Source: JAITWN01 sp034002745 (GTDB lineage Bacteria > Pseudomonadota > Gammaproteobacteria > SZUA-140). Taken from it: a stretch of DNA of 64,000 bases. Of the stretch, positions 8,696 through 17,770 are shown one piece after another; position 1 is the first letter of the stretch, and every line of letters begins with the position of its first letter. The stretch lies in assembly GCA_034002745.1 (NCBI GenBank), contig JAVEZY010000011.1:11974-75973 (forward strand), in the 5' to 3' direction. The notes under the pieces were generated by a model. It saw nothing but the letters and a program-made list of their open reading frames with translations, was not told the DNA's origin and searched no databases. A program made the position numbers and the translations under genes.

Positions 8696-9649
8696 TCAGG
8701 ATGGGCGGGGTTCGATCTGTACCAGTGTGCCCTGGATGCTGGTGCGCACCGGCAGCGCGGCTTCCAGCACGGCAAAGAGTCGTGGCAGGTCATCGGTGCG
8801 GAAACTGCCGCTGACCTGCAGCAGAGCGAGCGATGGCTCCGCGAAGCGATAGGAGATGGTGTGGTAGCGCGCCACCTCGGCCATCACCTCGGCCAGCGGG
8901 GTGCGGTCGAAATGCAGGCGCCCTTTCTGCCAGGCGAGCACTGCCGCGGGATCGATCGGATGGTGACCGAGGAAGTCGCCCCGGGGCGACCAGGATATGC
9001 CCTCGCCGGCGGCGACATGGACCGGGCCGGTGCGGGCAGTGGTTACGCGGACCATGCCGTCGACCACGGCTACCACGGTTCTGTCGTCCTGCAGATGCAC
9101 ATCGAAGCGGGTGCCAAGAGCCACGGCGCGACCGCTGCGGGTGATGACCTCGAACGGTCGATCAACGTCCTTCTTGACCGAGAACAGCGCCTGGCCGCGC
9201 TCCAGATGAATGCTGCGCGCCCCCCGGGCATAGACGACGCGCAGTTCGGTATCGGTGTTCAGTTGCGCCACCGAGCCGTCGGGGAGCGTGACGCGCTGCT
9301 GCTCTCCCTTGGCCGTGCGGTAGACGTTGATCTCACCATGCCAGTCGCGCAGTGAGAGAACACCGAGGGTGATGGCGGCGAACAGCAGGACGGTTACCGT
9401 CGAAGCGAGCCAGGGCTGGGCGGGTGAGCGCCGGAAGCTGCGGGCCGCGGCCCGGGCGGGAAACTGCCGGGCGCCGATCCCTTTCATGGAATCCCACAGC
9501 GCCGAGATCCGCTCATAGGCATCGCGGTGGCTTGGGTCGGCGTCCAGCCATGCCTCGAGGGCGCGGCTCTCCGCGGCGCTCATGTCACCGGATTGCTGCC
9601 GAACCAGCCAGTAGCGCGCCTGTTTTAGTACCGGATCTTCTGGGGGCAT
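8696..9649 (-). CDS. FecR-family anti-sigma regulator
   Basis: A 317-aa single-pass inner-membrane regulator. The N-terminal cytoplasmic domain (about residues 8-60; ARYWLVRQQSGDMSAAE and DPSHRDAYERISALW) is the sigma-binding DUF4880 type, the membrane helix is at about 78-98, the FecR periplasmic domain (PDGSVAQLNTDT ... LERGQALFSV) spans about 120-210, and a C-terminal DUF4974-like domain receives the receptor's STN signal. It lies 71 bases downstream of the sigma-factor gene. FecR proteins hold the sigma factor until a loaded TonB-dependent transducer signals; here the STN receptor at 2.6-5.1 kb is the candidate transducer. Confidence 0.92.
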   Translation of the reverse strand: MPPEDPVLKQARYWLVRQQSGDMSAAESRALEAWLDADPSHRDAYERISALWDSMKGIGARQFPARAAARSFRRSPAQPWLASTVTVLLFAAITLGVLSLRDWHGEINVYRTAKGEQQRVTLPDGSVAQLNTDTELRVVYARGARSIHLERGQALFSVKKDVDRPFEVITRSGRAVALGTRFDVHLQDDRTVVAVVDGMVRVTTARTGPVHVAAGEGISWSPRGDFLGHHPIDPAAVLAWQKGRLHFDRTPLAEVMAEVARYHTISYRFAEPSLALLQVSGSFRTDDLPRLFAVLEAALPVRTSIQGTLVQIEPRPS

Positions 9650-9720
9650 GCTCCGGTCCGTTATCCCGTCTCCGTCTCATCCATTATGACGGATGAGCGG
9701 CCCGGGATGAGACAGTGGAC

Positions 9721-10224
9721 TCAGAACTCCATGCGCTGCTGGCAGTGCTCCAGCGCCTTGAGCACGTACCGCTGGACAGTTTTCCGTGAAATGCCGAGAC
9801 GCTCCGCCACTTCTGCGTGGCCCAGCCCATCCAGGCGGTGCAGGATGAAGGCATGTCTGCACATCTCGGGAAGCTCGTCGAGAACGTCCATTAATTGACG
9901 GAGTCGCAGCTCGCCGTCGACGATGGCTTCCAGCCCCGGCTGACCTCCGGTGACTTCATCGGTATCGACGTCCTGCTCGGTGTGTCTGCTGCGGGTTCCG
10001 TCCCGTCGCAGCGAATCCACCGCCAGGTTGGATGCGGTACGGAACAGGTAAGCCTGGAGATTGTGGATGTTCCCGGGGCTGGGGTGCTGGAGGAGTTGCA
10101 GATAGGTCTTCTGGGCGACGTCCTCGACGTCCTGAGGCTTCAGCCGCAAATGAAGAAAGCTCTGTAACTGTCTGCCATATTTGATGAATAGCTGACTGAC
10201 CAGTTCGACGTTTGGCGCGACCAT
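9721..10224 (-). CDS. ECF sigma factor, FecI type
   Basis: A sigma-70 family ECF factor of about 167 aa. Region 2 (FIKYGRQLQSFLHLRL, DVEDVAQKTYLQLL) and region 4 with its helix-turn-helix (GHAEVAERLGISRKTVQRYV) are clear. I chose the ATG at 10224 because homologues begin just before the region-2 helix; an in-frame ATG at 10254 and longer starts are possible and no start has a convincing ribosome site. It probably directs transcription of a receptor or transport gene under FecR control. Unlike classical fecIR-fecA loci, the next gene downstream is not the receptor but the convergent zinc-type operon. Confidence 0.9.
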   Translation of the reverse strand: MVAPNVELVSQLFIKYGRQLQSFLHLRLKPQDVEDVAQKTYLQLLQHPSPGNIHNLQAYLFRTASNLAVDSLRRDGTRSRHTEQDVDTDEVTGGQPGLEAIVDGELRLRQLMDVLDELPEMCRHAFILHRLDGLGHAEVAERLGISRKTVQRYVLKALEHCQQRMEF

Positions 10225-10367
10225 GATCCGAGCAGTACCTTGTATGTGACGCATGAGGATCTTATCATACTTGCGCAGCGACTTGCACGGGCCCGAATCC
10301 ATCGTCCCGGGACCCGGGCAGCGATGCCCTTCCGATGCTATCGGCAACCCCCTGTCCTCCTGCAGGA

Positions 10368-11294
10368 TCAGCGCTCTTGCGGGTCCAGCAGTGCGCGATA
10401 GCTGGCAAGGCGGTTCGCGTCCAGGCGCTTGTCCGCGACGGCCTGCTCCAGAGCGCAGTCGCGTTCATTCACATGACGGCAATCGCGGTAGCGACACTCG
10501 CCGAGAAACGGCCGGAAGTCGCGAAAGGCACCGGCGAGTTCGGCCGGCGGGATCTTGCCGAGCCGGAATTCGCGAACGCCCGGCGAGTCGATGATGTCGC
10601 CGCCGTCCGGTAAGTGGAAGAGCATGGTGACCGTGGTCGTATGCCGGCCGCGTCCGATCCCGGAGGAGATTTCCCCGATGCGGATTTCGCGTTCCGGCAG
10701 GAGCTCCCCGGCAAGCGACGATTTGCCGGCGCCCGATTCCCCGACCAGCACGCTGCGACGACCATGCAGGCGCGCACGCAGCGCGTCGATGCCCGCTCCG
10801 GTCCTGGTGCTGCTGTACAGCACATCGTATCCGGCATCGCGCCAGGGGGCGGTGGTGGCGTCGAGCGCGGCGCGCGCTGCTTCGCTGGCATAGAGGTCGG
10901 CCTTGTTGATGAGCACCAGCGCTTCGATGTGCAACAGCTCGGCTGCCGCGAGATAGGCATCGATGCGGATGCGGTCGCTCGCCGCCATGGTGCCCGTTTC
11001 GGGAGTGGCGAGGCCGACGATCACGATCTGATCGAGATTGACGCACAGCGGTTTCGGATTTCCCCGGGTATCGGGGCGAGCGAGCACGGCGTTGCGCGGC
11101 TCCACGCCGACGATGACTCCGCTGTTGCCATCCGCCTGCTTCCAGCGCACGCGATCGCCGCAGTAGATACCGCCCAGCGTACGACGTCCCACGCAGGGAA
11201 TCATGACGCCGCCCGCGGTTTCCACCAGCAGCGCGTAGCCATGATTTGCGATCACCAGCCCATACTGCGCGCCGTCGTCACTGGCTGTGATCAT
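10368..11294 (-). CDS. rsgA: Ribosome small-subunit GTPase RsgA
   Basis: A 308-aa circularly permuted GTPase that checks late 30S subunit assembly. The G motifs come in permuted order: NKAD at 130-133 (G4), then the P-loop GESGAGKS at 185-192 (G1), then DSPG at 236-239 (G3). An N-terminal OB-fold precedes them, and a C-terminal zinc site (Cys267, Cys272, His274, Cys280) follows. The gene is divergent from orn, the usual gammaproteobacterial neighbour. Confidence 0.97.
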   Translation of the reverse strand: MITASDDGAQYGLVIANHGYALLVETAGGVMIPCVGRRTLGGIYCGDRVRWKQADGNSGVIVGVEPRNAVLARPDTRGNPKPLCVNLDQIVIVGLATPETGTMAASDRIRIDAYLAAAELLHIEALVLINKADLYASEAARAALDATTAPWRDAGYDVLYSSTRTGAGIDALRARLHGRRSVLVGESGAGKSSLAGELLPEREIRIGEISSGIGRGRHTTTVTMLFHLPDGGDIIDSPGVREFRLGKIPPAELAGAFRDFRPFLGECRYRDCRHVNERDCALEQAVADKRLDANRLASYRALLDPQER

Positions 11295-11438
11295 GAAGTA
11301 TCGTCCGAAAATTCAGGAACTGGTCGACGGGTGCCGCGGATACGGCGGAGTATGACGGGGTGTCATGACCGGCGCTGTCGAGTATGATGGGGGCCCGGCG
11401 CGATAGCGCATCCATCGATCGAGACTTCAAGGCAGGGC

Positions 11439-11987
11439 ATGACACAGGATCCCAACAATCTGATCTGGATAGATCTGGAGATGACCGGACTCGACACTGG
11501 TCGGGATTATATCATCGAGATCGCCACCGTCGTGACCGATGCCAATCTGAATGTGCTGGCCGAGGGTCCGAGCATGGCCATTCATCAGGCGGACGATGTA
11601 CTCAATGGCATGGACGAATGGAATACGCGCCAGCACGGCCGTTCGGGGCTGACCGAGCGCGTGCGCCAGAGTACCGTGACCGAGCGCGAAGCGGAGTTGG
11701 CGACGCTCGCCTTCCTGCATGAACATGTGCCGCCAGGCAAGTCACCGATGTGCGGCAACAGCATCTGCCAGGACCGGCGTTTCCTTGCCCGTTGCATGCC
11801 CGAACTCGAGCGCTACTTCCATTACCGCAACCTGGACGTCAGCACCCTCAAGGAACTGGCCAGGCGCTGGGCGCCGCAGATCGTCAGCGGCTTCACCAAG
11901 GAGCCGGCGCACCTCGCGCTCGCCGACGTGCACGATTCGATCCGTGAGCTGCGCTACTATCGCGAACACCTGATATCAATAAAGTGA
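11439..11987 (+). CDS. orn: Oligoribonuclease
   Basis: A 182-aa 3'-5' exoribonuclease that degrades 2-5-nt RNAs and, in many bacteria, pGpG from c-di-GMP turnover. The DEDDh catalytic set is complete: Asp12, Glu14, Asp112, His158 and Asp163. Length and the opening WIDLEMTGLD are typical of the family. It is divergent from rsgA, with 144 bases between them; a TATGAT hexamer near 11382 could be its -10 box. Confidence 0.98.
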   Translation: MTQDPNNLIWIDLEMTGLDTGRDYIIEIATVVTDANLNVLAEGPSMAIHQADDVLNGMDEWNTRQHGRSGLTERVRQSTVTEREAELATLAFLHEHVPPGKSPMCGNSICQDRRFLARCMPELERYFHYRNLDVSTLKELARRWAPQIVSGFTKEPAHLALADVHDSIRELRYYREHLISIK

Positions 11988-12327
11988 AAGAGGAAAGCCG
12001 CAGCGGCGAAGGGGTCAGACCCTGCGCACCATGAAACAGCAGCGGCCCGAACGGCGGGATATGAATACCAATCCCTGCGTATCCCCAACCCAGGGTCTGA
12101 CCCCGGTTTCATTCCGGCCGGGGATGAATGGAATGGAGTGGATGAACCGATCCGCCATCCTTCGTGAGGATCGACTCATCCGGAGCATCGGCTAAGATGA
12201 AACCGCTTCCTCCGGAATTCTGACTGCTCATTCAGGTCCGGCCGTCCCGCGTGTCGCAAGCTTCTCCTTCCCTCTTCTGATTCGTCCTTCCGTCACCCGG
12301 CGCTCTCCGGCACCGGCTCCAGCACAA
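11988..12327. other. Non-coding stretch between orn and a cytochrome gene
   Basis: 340 bases without a supported gene. It contains the palindrome-flanked element at 12011-12104 and, abutting it, a second 9-base inverted repeat (CGGTTTCAT at 12104-12112 with ATGAAACCG at 12197-12205). No tRNA, promoter pair or coding frame was recognised in the remainder. Confidence 0.6.
12011..12104. repeat. MITE/REP-like element with 14-bp perfect terminal inverted repeats
   Basis: GGGGTCAGACCCTG at 12011-12024 is matched exactly, inverted, by CAGGGTCTGACCCC at 12091-12104. Each end is itself almost palindromic (GGGTCAGACCC). The 66-base interior has no coding frame. Sequences with a GGGTCAGACCC-like core are familiar as ends of REP elements moved by RAYT (IS200-like, tyrosine) transposases in proteobacteria; no such transposase is in the window, so this would be a non-autonomous copy. 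Confidence 0.6.
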
Positions 12328-12891
12328 TCACCACCAGCGTCCGGGCGATTTGTCGTGCGGCACGCTGTGGCAGCGTTCGCAGGTCCACAGCGAGAAGGCG
12401 ACCTTGTCGTGGCAGCGGCCGCAGAATTCGCCGCGCAGGACCCGGGTCATGTTGATGGGATTGGCGCCGCGCTGCGGCGTGAAAATGGCCGGATGGCAGT
12501 TGCTGCAGGTCAGCCATTCGGTGTGCTGGTAGTGCGGGAACAGCACGTGCGGCATCTCGGCGGTTTTGGTCATCAGGATGTCGAGATCCATGGGCTGCAT
12601 CAGGTACTCTTCCCACGCATCGCCGGTGACGCTCTTGCGCGGGGTGATGAGCTTGCGCTCCAGCGTCTGCACCCAGTTGACCTCGCCGCGCCGGTCCTTC
12701 GGCAGCGCCTGCATCGATGTGCGCGGATCCTGCAGGGAACGGATGCTCTCGACTTCGGGGTCGTGGATGCCGTCTTCCGCGAGCGGGCTCAGGGGCGGGG
12801 CCTTGAGATCGAGCGCCGGAGCCTGCGTGGCGAGCAGACAGAGCGCGGCGCCCGCGGCCAGCATGATGCCCCGGATATGGCTTGAAAGCAT
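12328..12891 (-). CDS. Triheme c-type cytochrome (c7-like), exported
   Basis: A 187-aa periplasmic multihaem cytochrome. I start it at the ATG at 12891, preceded by GGGGGA; an in-frame GTG at 12915 would overlap the queG stop. A signal peptide ends near residue 26 (APA). Three CxxCH haem sites are seen: CSNCH (129-133), CGRCH (157-161) and CERCH (171-175), with extra histidines (FPHYQH near 119-123, VPHD near 178) available as distal ligands. This fits the c(7)-type triheme domain. The half before residue 100 has no recognised domain. No redox partner lies beside it; it follows queG by 17 bases and may simply share its transcript. Electron-carrier role inferred. Confidence 0.85.
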   Translation of the reverse strand: MLSSHIRGIMLAAGAALCLLATQAPALDLKAPPLSPLAEDGIHDPEVESIRSLQDPRTSMQALPKDRRGEVNWVQTLERKLITPRKSVTGDAWEEYLMQPMDLDILMTKTAEMPHVLFPHYQHTEWLTCSNCHPAIFTPQRGANPINMTRVLRGEFCGRCHDKVAFSLWTCERCHSVPHDKSPGRWW

Positions 12892-12908
12892 TCCCCAGTT
12901 CCCCCGCC

Positions 12909-14024
12909 TCAGCACTTTTCCGCCATCTTACCAGAAGCGCTCTGGGCGAGGGCCCAGCGCACGTGTTCCCGCACCACGGGTGAGGGATGATCAAGCCGCG
13001 CCTCGAGCGCGGCGATGATCGCCGTGCCTTGCGCGGGGGGGATATGGCGCAAACTGTTGCCCAGCGCAACCGCGATATTGCGCAGCCAGCCTTCATGGCC
13101 GGTACGGCGGATCGCCGAGCCTTCGGTGCGCTGCAGGAAGTCCTCTTCGTTCCATGCGAACAGTGCGATCAGCGTCGCGGCATCCAGATCGTGACGCGGA
13201 GCGAAATCGGCTTCCTCCGTGTGGCGCGCGAACCGGTTCCAGGGACAGACGAGCTGACAATCGTCGCAACCGAAGATGCGGTTGCCGATGCCCGGGCGCA
13301 ACTCCTCCGGGATGGCGCCGCGCAGTTCGATGGTGAGATAGGAGATGCAGCGGCGCGCGTCGAGACGATAGGGGCCGACGATGGCCTGCGTCGGACAGAT
13401 GTCGATGCAGGCGCGACATGAGCCGCAGTGGTTGCTCGCCGGCTTGCCTGTCGGCAGCGGGAGATCGGTGAGGATCTCGCCGAGGAAGAACCAGGAGCCG
13501 GCTTCGGTCGAGACGAGATTGGTGTGCTTGCCGATCCAGCCCAGGCCCGCCTTTTCGGCCAGCGCTTTTTCGAGCACCGGTGCGCTGTCGGCGAAGACGC
13601 GGTATCCGAACGGTCCGGCCTGATGTTCGATGCGGACGGCAAGCGCCTGCAGGCGCTTTCGCAGCACCCGGTGATAGTCGCGGCCGAGCGCATAGCGGGA
13701 GATGAAGGCGGCGGAGGGATCGGCGAGGATGTCCGCCGTCGGCCGCGCGTCGCGGGGAAGATAGTTCATGCGCACCGAGATGACGCGCACGGTGCCCGGA
13801 TGAAGCGCGGCGGGATCGCGGCGCAGGTGTTCGTGCCGCGCCATGTATTCCATTTCCCCGTGCATGCCCGCGGCCAGCCATTCGCGCAACCGGGCGGCAT
13901 GAGAATCGAGTTCGATATCGGCGATGCCGACCTCATCGAAGCCGAGTTCGCGCGCCCAGCGGGCGATGTCCGCGCACAGCCGCGCTGCATCGAAGCCGGC
14001 CGGCGGCTGTCGGGTTGTCGTCAT
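12909..14024 (-). CDS. queG: Epoxyqueuosine reductase QueG
   Basis: A 371-aa cobalamin- and iron-sulfur-dependent enzyme for the last step of queuosine synthesis in tRNA, reducing epoxyqueuosine. Two ferredoxin-like 4Fe-4S motifs are visible, CGSCRACIDICP (about 210-221) and CDDCQLVCPW (about 260-269), preceded by the DUF1730-type N-terminal domain and followed by a short HEAT-like tail. The start codon is 7 bases from the first possible ATG of the divergent nnr gene, so the two promoters must overlap the coding ends. Confidence 0.97.
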   Translation of the reverse strand: MTTTRQPPAGFDAARLCADIARWARELGFDEVGIADIELDSHAARLREWLAAGMHGEMEYMARHEHLRRDPAALHPGTVRVISVRMNYLPRDARPTADILADPSAAFISRYALGRDYHRVLRKRLQALAVRIEHQAGPFGYRVFADSAPVLEKALAEKAGLGWIGKHTNLVSTEAGSWFFLGEILTDLPLPTGKPASNHCGSCRACIDICPTQAIVGPYRLDARRCISYLTIELRGAIPEELRPGIGNRIFGCDDCQLVCPWNRFARHTEEADFAPRHDLDAATLIALFAWNEEDFLQRTEGSAIRRTGHEGWLRNIAVALGNSLRHIPPAQGTAIIAALEARLDHPSPVVREHVRWALAQSASGKMAEKC

Positions 14025-14043
14025 AGCCGATATGATAGCGTCT

Positions 14044-15549
14044 ATGCATCCGATGCCCCATCGCCTCTATCGCACCGCGCAGGTGCGCGAACTCGACCGT
14101 ATCGCCATCGAGGAACGCGGTATTCCCGCCGACGAACTGATGGGCCGCGCGGGCCGGGCGGCGTACGCCGAACTGCGGCGGCGCTGGCCGCGGGCGAAGC
14201 GCCTGGCGGTTTTCTGCGGTCGGGGCAACAACGGCGGCGATGGCTACGTGCTTGCCAGGCTGGCGCGCGAAGCCGGGCTCGAGGTTTCGGTCTATGTCCC
14301 TGCGGGAATCGCCGCGCCGCAGGGCGCGGCCGCCCGGGCCGCTGAACGCTGGCGCCTTGGTGGTGGCGCGATCGACGCCTGGAGCGGGGGTGTCGATCTG
14401 CAGACGCACGATGTGATCGTCGACGCCCTGTTCGGGACCGGACTCGATCGCGCGCCCGAGGGCGCGTGGCGTGAGGCGATAGAGGCGATCGTGGCGAGCG
14501 GGCGTCCCGTCCTCGCCATCGACGTGCCCTCGGGACTGGATGCCGATCGCGGCAGCGCGCCGGGAGTCGCGGTGCGCGCCGATCTCACCGTGACCTTCAT
14601 CGCGCTGAAGATCGGCCTGTTCACCGGCCGCGGACGGGAACTGGCCGGCGAACTGCGGTTTTCCGCGCTCGGTCTGGCGGAGGACGTCCTGGCGCGCGTC
14701 GAACCCGCGGCGGGGCGGCTGTCGCCCGGGGTGTTCGGCGCGCTGCTCGCGCCGCGCCGGCGCGGTGCGCACAAGGGCGATTTCGGCCATGTACTGGTGA
14801 TCGGTGGTGACTGTGGCATGTCGGGAGCCGTGCGTCTGGCGGCCGAAGCCGCTGCGCGCAGCGGGGCCGGTCTGGTAAGCGTCGCGACCCGTGCCGTCCA
14901 TGCGCCACTCCTGAGCGTGGCGCGGCCCGAACTGATGGCCCATGCGGTGGAAGATGCGCAAGCGCTGGCGCCCCTGGTGGCGCGGGCGGATGTGATCGCG
15001 CTCGGTCCGGGGCTGGGGCGCGGCGACTGGTCGCGTGCGGTCTTCGCGGCCGCGCTCGCCAGCGGGTTGCCGCTGGTGCTCGATGCCGACGGGCTGAATC
15101 TGCTCGCCGAAGCGCCGCGCTGCCGCGAGGACTGGGTGCTCACGCCGCATCCGGGAGAAGCGGCGCGCCTGCTGGCGATCAGCATTGCCATGATCGAGGC
15201 GGATCGCCCTGCCGCGGTCGAGGCGCTACAGCAACGTTTCGGCGGCACCGTGGTGCTGAAGGGCGCCGGGACGCTGGTGCGCGGGTCCGCGGGCGAAACC
15301 GCCGCATGCGATGCCGGCAATCCCGGCATGGCGACTGGCGGCATGGGCGATGTGCTCACCGGGCTCATCGCCGGGCTGCTGGCCCAGGGGATCGCTGCTG
15401 CCGATGCTGCCGGCCTTGGCGTCCTGCTGCATGCCATGGCCGGGGATCGTGCCGCGGCCGACGGCGGTGAGCGCGGTCTGCTGGCGGGGGAGCTGTTGCA
15501 GCATTTGCGTCCACTGCTCAATCCCCGAATCAACCCGGGCGACGACTGA
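14044..15549 (+). CDS. nnr: Bifunctional NAD(P)HX epimerase/dehydratase
   Basis: A 501-aa fused repair enzyme that rescues hydrated NADH/NADPH. The N-terminal YjeF_N epimerase domain (about residues 5-210) carries GRGNNGGDGYV and DALFGTGLDR; the C-terminal ADP-dependent dehydratase domain (about 225-490) carries GPGLGRGDW and NPGMATGGMGDVLTG, the ribokinase-like signature. Three in-frame ATGs lie close together (14032, 14044, 14053); I use the second because the first is only 7 bases from the divergent queG start. Its TGA overlaps the ATG of tsaE. Confidence 0.95.
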   Translation: MHPMPHRLYRTAQVRELDRIAIEERGIPADELMGRAGRAAYAELRRRWPRAKRLAVFCGRGNNGGDGYVLARLAREAGLEVSVYVPAGIAAPQGAAARAAERWRLGGGAIDAWSGGVDLQTHDVIVDALFGTGLDRAPEGAWREAIEAIVASGRPVLAIDVPSGLDADRGSAPGVAVRADLTVTFIALKIGLFTGRGRELAGELRFSALGLAEDVLARVEPAAGRLSPGVFGALLAPRRRGAHKGDFGHVLVIGGDCGMSGAVRLAAEAAARSGAGLVSVATRAVHAPLLSVARPELMAHAVEDAQALAPLVARADVIALGPGLGRGDWSRAVFAAALASGLPLVLDADGLNLLAEAPRCREDWVLTPHPGEAARLLAISIAMIEADRPAAVEALQQRFGGTVVLKGAGTLVRGSAGETAACDAGNPGMATGGMGDVLTGLIAGLLAQGIAAADAAGLGVLLHAMAGDRAAADGGERGLLAGELLQHLRPLLNPRINPGDD

Positions 15550-16019
15550 TGCTGCGCGTTCGCAGCGCCGCGGAGATGGAAGCGCTGGGAGGACGGCTGG
15601 CGCGCGTCCTGAAGCAGGGCGGCGTGATCCATCTGCATGGCGATCTCGGCGCCGGAAAGACGACACTGGTGCGTGGATTGCTGCGGGCGCTCGGCCATGA
15701 GGGCAGTGTCCGCAGCCCGACCTATACGCTGCTCGAAACCTATACACCGCATGGCCTGAAGGTCCACCACCTCGATCTGTATCGCCTGACCGATGCGGAA
15801 GAGCTGGAGTACATCGGTTTGCGCGATCTGCTCGAACCGGACGCGATCTGCCTGATCGAATGGCCCGGCAAGGGGGCCGGATACCTGCCTGAGCCCGATA
15901 TGGAACTGCACATCGCGATCGCTGCCAGCGATGCGCGCGATGTCCGCGCCCGTGCCCGCGGGGAGCGCGGCGCTGCCATGCTCGCGGATCCGGACCTGTC
16001 GGGTCTGGCTGGCGCCTGA
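15549..16019 (+). CDS. tsaE: tRNA t6A-synthesis ATPase TsaE
   Basis: A 156-aa P-loop ATPase (HGDLGAGKTT at about residues 30-39) that cycles the TsaB-TsaD complex making N6-threonylcarbamoyladenosine at position 37 of ANN-decoding tRNAs. The family motif SPTYTLLETY follows at about 57-66. The start overlaps the stop of nnr (TGATG), indicating translational coupling, as in E. coli and Pseudomonas. The C-terminal tail is slightly degenerate, as usual. Confidence 0.96.
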   Translation: MLRVRSAAEMEALGGRLARVLKQGGVIHLHGDLGAGKTTLVRGLLRALGHEGSVRSPTYTLLETYTPHGLKVHHLDLYRLTDAEELEYIGLRDLLEPDAICLIEWPGKGAGYLPEPDMELHIAIAASDARDVRARARGERGAAMLADPDLSGLAGA

Positions 16020-16260
16020 ATCGACGCGCAGTGATGCGGGGCGCGCGCAGATTATCCATCGCCCGCGCGAGTTGTGACAGCGATGGTTTGGACGCCATGG
16101 CCTGTCCCCAGAATCACGGAATTGTCTGCGCGCGCGAGCGCTTGAATCGCATAGGTGAGAAGTGCCGCCAGATGCGGATCGTATCCTTCTATCCTTCTTG
16201 CAATCCCGGCGGCTTTGTATTAAACATTCGACCCATAGCCGGCCGCCCGTGAACCATAAT

Positions 16261-17586
16261 ATGTTCAGACTGATCCTTTGCATGCTGATGAACGTCGCGC
16301 TCGCGGCGAGCGCGCATGCGGCGGGTCAGGAGCTGCTTGGCATGCGCCTGTCGAGCGCGCCCGACAATACCCGCCTGGTGTTCGAGGTCAGCGGACCGGT
16401 GCAGTACCGGCTGTTCCGCCTGACCGGTCCCGATCGTGTGGTCATCGATTTCAGCAAGACGCGCCTGCGCGGAAAGTTGGCTCCGGCCAGTGATGGCATC
16501 GTGCGCGCAGTGCGTCATGCCGTGCGCCCCGGCGGCGAGCTGCGGGTGGTGGTGGACGTGCAAAGCCGGATTCAGGTGAAGCATCTCATGGTCGGGCCCC
16601 AAGGCGCTCTGGGGCATCGCGTGGTGGTAGATCTCAGCGAAGAATCGGGAAGCGCGCGGCCGGTGCCCGTGACTGCGCCCCCGCCCGCGCCGGTCAGCGA
16701 GGTGAAGCGCAGCGTCGCGGACATCGTCAGGCCGCGCCCGGTGGTGATCGCCATCGACGCCGGTCACGGCGGCGCGGATCCCGGCGCCCTCGGTGCGAAC
16801 GGCCTGCGCGAAAAGGACGTGGTGCTGGCGATCGCGCGGCGGCTGGAGAAGCTGGTCGCGGCAGAGAGCGGGATGCGTCCAGTCATGATCCGCGACGGCG
16901 ATTACTTCGTCAGTCTGCGCCAGCGCACGCGCAAGGCGCGTGAGCACAAGGCCGACCTGTTCGTCTCAATCCACGCCGATGCCTTCCACGACCGCCGGGT
17001 GCGCGGCGGTTCGCTGTTCGTGCTGTCTCAGAACGGGGCCAGCAGCGAGGCGGCGCGCTGGCTGGCGGAACGCGAGAACGCGGCGGATCTGGTCGGAGGC
17101 GTGACGCTGGATGACAAGGACGACGATGTCGCTTCCGTCCTGCTCGACCTGTCGCGGGAGTCGACGCTGCGGGACAGTCACAAGGTGGGCAAAGCGATCC
17201 TGCAGCGCATGGGTCCGGTGGGCAGGCTGCACCGCTCCTCGGTGCAGCAGGCCGGCTTCGCGGTCCTCAAATCGCTCGATGTGCCTTCGGTGCTGATCGA
17301 GACCGCGTTCATCTCCAATCCCGATGATGCGGCGCGGCTGCGCGATGCCCGTCACCAGCAGCGGATTGCGCAGGCGGTTTTCGACGGCATTCGTGATTAC
17401 TTCACCCGATATCCTCCGGACGGCACCATCTACGCCATGCGCCGCGAGCACACCATTGCCCGCGGAGATACGCTGTCCCAGATCGCGCAGCAGTACCGGA
17501 TCAGCGTGGAGAGGCTGCGCGCCGCCAATGGCCTGAAGAACGACAGGCTGCAGATTGGCCAGGTACTGCAGATTCCCGGCAGTTGA
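16261..17586 (+). CDS. N-acetylmuramoyl-L-alanine amidase (AmiB/C type) with LysM
   Basis: A 441-aa exported zinc amidase that cuts septal peptidoglycan during cell separation. The signal peptide ends at about residue 20 (AHA). An AMIN domain (about 24-125) directs it to the division site. The Amidase_3 catalytic domain (about 158-385) shows IDAGHGGADPG, the Glu of LREKDVV, SIHADAF and LIETAFISN, covering the zinc ligands and catalytic Glu. A C-terminal LysM repeat (RGDTLSQIAQQY ... LQIGQVLQIPG) binds glycan, the AmiB arrangement. The ribosome site is weak; a GTG at 16249 is an alternative start. It lies between tsaE and mutL as in most gammaproteobacteria. Confidence 0.95.
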   Translation: MFRLILCMLMNVALAASAHAAGQELLGMRLSSAPDNTRLVFEVSGPVQYRLFRLTGPDRVVIDFSKTRLRGKLAPASDGIVRAVRHAVRPGGELRVVVDVQSRIQVKHLMVGPQGALGHRVVVDLSEESGSARPVPVTAPPPAPVSEVKRSVADIVRPRPVVIAIDAGHGGADPGALGANGLREKDVVLAIARRLEKLVAAESGMRPVMIRDGDYFVSLRQRTRKAREHKADLFVSIHADAFHDRRVRGGSLFVLSQNGASSEAARWLAERENAADLVGGVTLDDKDDDVASVLLDLSRESTLRDSHKVGKAILQRMGPVGRLHRSSVQQAGFAVLKSLDVPSVLIETAFISNPDDAARLRDARHQQRIAQAVFDGIRDYFTRYPPDGTIYAMRREHTIARGDTLSQIAQQYRISVERLRAANGLKNDRLQIGQVLQIPGS

Positions 17587-17770
17587 GCCTCGGCCCGGCG
17601 GCGCGGGCATGAACTCGGCCGCCGCGCGCCATTTTGGTTGATTGCACCCCTTTGGTGATGGTTGTCCCGCACGGAGCATGGGCTTGCGCGGGCGCGCCGT
17701 TTCCCTCCGGCGCGTCGGCTTGCGATAATGGCGCTTTCCCCTCGTTTCGGTACCGACCGGGAGCCGCTTC

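Noticed and set aside
11988..12327. Small RNA gene next to orn.
   Set aside because: The only structure is the inverted-repeat element; no promoter plus terminator pair was found.
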